Origin: a bacterium
GTDB taxonomy: Bacteria > Bacillota > Clostridia > Oscillospirales > Acutalibacteraceae
Direction of reading: 5' to 3'
Assembly (NCBI GenBank): GCA_020627425.1
Contig: JAHKXX010000125.1
Location: forward strand, 1-7,546
DNA length: 7,546 bases
In this document: positions 4,784 to 7,546 of the stretch, in pieces
Layout of the letters: each line of letters begins with the position of its first letter
How positions within the stretch are numbered: position 1 is the stretch's first letter
Translations under genes and position numbers: made by a program
The notes under the pieces: model-generated
What the model saw: only the letters and a program-made list of their open reading frames with translations
Told to the model about the DNA's origin: nothing
The model's database searches: none

Positions 4784-4793
4784 CCGAAGAGTT

Positions 4794-7166
4794 TTATTTT
4801 TTTGTGGTGTCAAAATCATTGAGATCGTCAAACTTCGTTGTACATATCCTGTACATCAGACTGTTATCGGGTATCTGCTTATCGAATGGTATTATCTTGT
4901 TGCCGCAGATTATAAGTCCGCTTCCTTTTCGTCCGTTTTTCAGGTGTACAAGCTGTGACGGAGACAGATCCCAGAGCTTGGAGATTATATCAAGGTCTTC
5001 CTTCTTTTGTTGCAGCAGTACGACAAACTCAGAATTCTTCAGCATCGTTCTTGCCTGCGGCGATTCGAGTACCTCCGCGATATTCTGTGTCAATGCTGTC
5101 GGAACACCGCCGTACTTTCTGATACGCTTGTAGACATTAGCAAAGAATTCACCCGACTTATGTGTTGATCTCCCGGCACCGTCGTTGAACATAATGGAAA
5201 ACTCGTCTATCCATACCCACGTCCGTATACCGTTTTTTCTGTTTTTGATAACACGCTGCCATACATATTCAAGTACTACCTGAAGTCCTACTGTTCTTAT
5301 CTGTTCACCCATAGAGGATATATCAAACGCTAAAAGTCTATTGTCAATATCTACATTGGTCTGTCCTGAGAATACATCAAAGGAGCCTTTGACATAAAGC
5401 TCAAGCGTGACCGCAAGGGAACGTGCTTCCTCTTCTTTCAGAGTAGTAAGAAGCTCATAAAAATCCCTGAAGGTCGGAACCGGTGCTTTGCCCCGGCTTT
5501 GTATATAGTCCTTGTATACAAGCTTTACACAACGGTCTATTATCGTCTTTTCACCGCTTGTCAGCTCCATTCCCTTTGCCGTTTCACAGATCGTCATAAT
5601 AGTTTCGGTTTTCAGTGTTGTAGCAGAAGCACCCTCCTCGCTCGCATTCAGATCAATATCAAATACATTCAGCTTGGTAGGACTGTTCGGGGACAGCCTG
5701 ATTATAGTTCCTTCAAAGGCTTTGACAAGCGGCTCATACTCTCTTTCAGGGTCAATAATAATAATCTCATCATTGGGATATTTAAGCAGAACTTCAAACA
5801 TTTCTCCCTTGGCAAACATTGATTTGCCAGCACCGGATATGCCCAGAACAAAACCGTTGCTGTTCATTTCCTCGGTTCTGTCAAGGGCAACAATGCTTCG
5901 GGTCAGCTTGTTTCTGCCGTACCAGACACCGTTTGTATCATAATGGTCTACTGTCGAGAAAGGTATCAATACTCCTGCTTCTTCCGACAGAAGATAAGTG
6001 TTGACGTTACTTTCGGAGTTTGCCCGGAAAGGCATTATACCAAAGGGCAAAGCAGCCTTGAGTCCGTTCTCCTGTTGGAACGAAAGCACTTCAAGCTGTA
6101 CATGATGATCTACAGCCTTTTCCTGTACAAATCGGGTCAGCTCGTCAAGCTCTTCCTGATTTCTTGCAGATACAGCGACTATCAGCGACAGTGCAAACAT
6201 CTCGCAGGAAGTAGACGATAATCTTTCCTGCCACGTTTTCAGATCGCGCTCCATATCGAGCAGACGAAAAGGTATGTGATCCGTACCGTTTTTATGATTT
6301 TTTTCTCTGAGGGTCTGCATCTTACTTTCAAGATTGTTTATTTTTTTGCGAGTCATATCTGCTGCGGTAGCTTTATCGAGTCTATGTAAATGCTTGGAAA
6401 CGGTAACCTTTCTGTTGTGATCAAGTAAATCAAAAATAAAGCAGTCATCAAGCTCACTGCCGCAATTTTTCATAAAAAGGATCCTTGTCATAGATTCGCC
6501 TATATCAATACGGTTTTTCGTGAACTTAAATATTGAAGGAGCAACATAGTTTTTCAGACTCATACCCGATGATAATGTATTTTCCGGAAGCATAAAGGGA
6601 ACAACGCTGAACGGATGATAGAACTCATAGACGATTTTCAGCACCTCTTCAGGCGGCAACGGACGGGTATCAGAACCGAGATTTGCAAACTTAGAAGAGA
6701 TGGTCTGATAGTATTTTATAAGCGTATCAGCGTTTTTGATATTATTTTTTACCTTGTAGCTCATTGCTATTAGCAATATCTTTCTGATACCCGTAGATTC
6801 TGCATTTTGTACTGCTTCGTCAATAATGTTCTTATAGTCTGTATCTATATCAGAGTAAGCATTTCCGGTATCGAATTTAAAGGAGTGGTAATCCGCACTC
6901 GCGTTCATAAGAAATTCCTGATAATCAATATCTGTAGGAATTGCATTGATGATACTTGTGTACTTCTCATATATATCTTGTTGTTCGTGTTCCCTGAGAA
7001 GATTATAGTCTATGTTTTCAAACGCAAATACAAGAGTATATGTATTCTCCTCAATAAGAAACAAGCCGTTTTCATACACCTCAATAAACGGTATCGTATC
7101 CTGAGCGTTTTTTGGTATTTTCACCTTACGTTTGTTGCGAGTTTTCTCTTGCTTTTTATTCGTCAT
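4794..7166 (-). CDS. virB4: VirB4/TraE-family type IV secretion ATPase
   Basis: This 790-residue protein is the motor ATPase of the conjugative transfer channel, acting at the cytoplasmic face of the membrane with the PrgI-type protein encoded next to it. Numbered from ATG 7166, the N-terminal half (about 1-400) is the divergent VirB4 N-domain that contacts the channel. The C-terminal half is a RecA-like ATPase domain: Walker A GISGAGKS at 442-449, DPEREYEPL near 472-480, Walker B WVWIDEF with Asp654 and Glu655, and the ALTQN motif near 691-695 with the conserved Gln. All catalytic residues are present, so it looks functional and full length. The start is uncertain: GTG 7184 adds six residues and TTG 7172 has slightly better spacing to AAAGGGTGG. 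ATG is chosen as the commonest codon. The gene overlaps the PrgI gene by 11 bases, showing tight coupling. Confidence 0.95.
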   Translation of the reverse strand: MTNKKQEKTRNKRKVKIPKNAQDTIPFIEVYENGLFLIEENTYTLVFAFENIDYNLLREHEQQDIYEKYTSIINAIPTDIDYQEFLMNASADYHSFKFDTGNAYSDIDTDYKNIIDEAVQNAESTGIRKILLIAMSYKVKNNIKNADTLIKYYQTISSKFANLGSDTRPLPPEEVLKIVYEFYHPFSVVPFMLPENTLSSGMSLKNYVAPSIFKFTKNRIDIGESMTRILFMKNCGSELDDCFIFDLLDHNRKVTVSKHLHRLDKATAADMTRKKINNLESKMQTLREKNHKNGTDHIPFRLLDMERDLKTWQERLSSTSCEMFALSLIVAVSARNQEELDELTRFVQEKAVDHHVQLEVLSFQQENGLKAALPFGIMPFRANSESNVNTYLLSEEAGVLIPFSTVDHYDTNGVWYGRNKLTRSIVALDRTEEMNSNGFVLGISGAGKSMFAKGEMFEVLLKYPNDEIIIIDPEREYEPLVKAFEGTIIRLSPNSPTKLNVFDIDLNASEEGASATTLKTETIMTICETAKGMELTSGEKTIIDRCVKLVYKDYIQSRGKAPVPTFRDFYELLTTLKEEEARSLAVTLELYVKGSFDVFSGQTNVDIDNRLLAFDISSMGEQIRTVGLQVVLEYVWQRVIKNRKNGIRTWVWIDEFSIMFNDGAGRSTHKSGEFFANVYKRIRKYGGVPTALTQNIAEVLESPQARTMLKNSEFVVLLQQKKEDLDIISKLWDLSPSQLVHLKNGRKGSGLIICGNKIIPFDKQIPDNSLMYRICTTKFDDLNDFDTTKK

Positions 7167-7464
7167 CTTCAACTTCAAAACCACCCTTTCGGTTAAATTT
7201 GCGAATATCAGTCTTAAAAATCTTTATTATGTATGTAAAAAAGCTCATATCATTTATACGGACACAGCCCAGAAACATTATAACGGCAATCTCGGCAAAG
7301 ATTATCCACATAAGAAGATCTATCTGAATGTATTCCCTCAGAAGAAAGAAAGTAATAATACCTATAGCCGAACCGACAACTCCGAAAATGATCTGTATGG
7401 GCTTTAGTCCGAATGCATTTATGCTTTTGTTCATAGCGCTTTTTGTAACTTTGACCTTTATCAT
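7156..7464 (-). CDS. PrgI-family (VirB3-like) inner channel membrane protein
   Basis: This 102-residue protein starts at ATG 7464 with GGGAGGG upstream (core at 7473-7478, eight bases). It has the plan of PrgI proteins of Gram-positive ICEs: a short polar N-terminus (MIKVKVTKSAMNKSINAFGL), two adjacent membrane helices at about 22-43 and 48-68, then NDMSFFTYIIKIFK and a charged cytoplasmic tail. PrgI is regarded as the counterpart of VirB3, anchoring the VirB4 ATPase at the membrane, and it is almost always encoded directly before virB4, as here. The stop codon lies inside the VirB4 start region. Sequence identity in this family is low, so the call rests on size, topology and gene order. Confidence 0.85.
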   Translation of the reverse strand: MIKVKVTKSAMNKSINAFGLKPIQIIFGVVGSAIGIITFFLLREYIQIDLLMWIIFAEIAVIMFLGCVRINDMSFFTYIIKIFKTDIRKFNRKGGFEVEDDE

Positions 7465-7546
7465 TAAATAATCCCTCCCACTGTCACGAATTTATAAGGC
7501 TCTTCAGTATCCTCGGCGGCTTGAGCATAAGGATACAGGCACCGAT
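7464..7546 (-). CDS. 3' end of an unidentified upstream transfer-operon gene
   Basis: Only the last codons are visible, and two minus-strand frames stay open from the edge. One ends in TAA at 7464-7466, overlapping the PrgI ATG as TAATG, and encodes 26 residues ending in EEPYKFVTVGGII. The other ends in TGA at 7484-7486 and encodes 20 residues, hydrophobic then basic, ending in KPPRILKSLINS. I prefer the first because its codons are rich in G at position one and because the TAATG overlap is typical of coupled operon genes. In related elements a VirB6/TrbL-type membrane protein or a small pilin-like protein precedes PrgI, but nothing here is diagnostic. Confidence 0.4.
   Translation of the reverse strand, partial: RCLYPYAQAAEDTEEPYKFVTVGGII

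Noticed and set aside
4589..4831. ATG 4831 as the start of the small membrane protein
   Set aside because: It overlaps the VirB4 end by 38 bases and has no ribosome binding site, whereas GTG 4771 has a near-perfect one at ideal spacing.
5499..6221. Several plus-strand open frames of 60-143 codons inside the VirB4 gene
   Set aside because: They lie opposite a full-length VirB4 gene with intact motifs, lack ribosome binding sites and resemble no family.
1..7546. CRISPR arrays, tRNA or rRNA genes, insertion sequences, origin of transfer, attachment sites
   Set aside because: I saw no regularly spaced repeats, no transposase or integrase and no RNA-gene signatures. The only repeats are the stalk duplication and the short dyads listed.

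Overview
The window looks like part of an integrative and conjugative element (ICE), or a plasmid-like conjugative region, from a low-to-medium-GC Gram-positive anaerobe. A gut Clostridia such as Ruminococcus or a relative is most likely. That assignment is inferred from strong AGGAGG-type ribosome binding sites, U-tailed terminators, a Gram-positive surface adhesin, a lipoprotein with an STE-rich stalk, and a PrgI/VirB4 pair of the kind found in Firmicutes ICEs. No 16S or chromosomal marker is present. Every supported gene is on the minus strand, so transcription runs from high to low coordinates.

Right side (7546 to about 4550): the 3' end of a type IV secretion operon. It holds the tail of an unidentified gene, a PrgI-family two-helix membrane protein, the VirB4/TraE conjugation ATPase with intact Walker A and B motifs, and a 60-residue membrane protein with a GTG start. 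The genes are overlapped or tightly spaced, and the unit closes with a GC-rich hairpin terminator at 4565-4587.

Middle (4540 to 2140): three small units. First is a HigB/Gp49-type toxin with its XRE antitoxin, behind a promoter whose spacer and -10 are filled by a perfect 20-bp palindrome. Next is a DUF3991/Toprim primase-like protein, whose ribosome binding site sits just after a strong terminator hairpin. Last is a BrnT toxin with its BrnA ribbon-helix-helix antitoxin, whose promoter overlaps two nested inverted repeats.

Left side (2070 to 1): surface functions. A 388-residue lipoprotein (Ser/Thr/Glu stalk, one bacterial Ig-like domain, an unrecognised C-terminal domain) has its own consensus-like promoter. 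Two tandem hairpins follow. Then comes the first 234 residues of a secreted thioester-domain adhesin (TQXA type) that runs off the window edge.

Together the genes suggest a transfer channel, a DNA-processing accessory protein, two stabilisation modules and a cell-surface package that could help recipient or host contact. The recurring oddity is that strong intrinsic terminators sit directly before the ribosome binding sites of the primase and adhesin genes with no visible promoter in between. This suggests conditional read-through.
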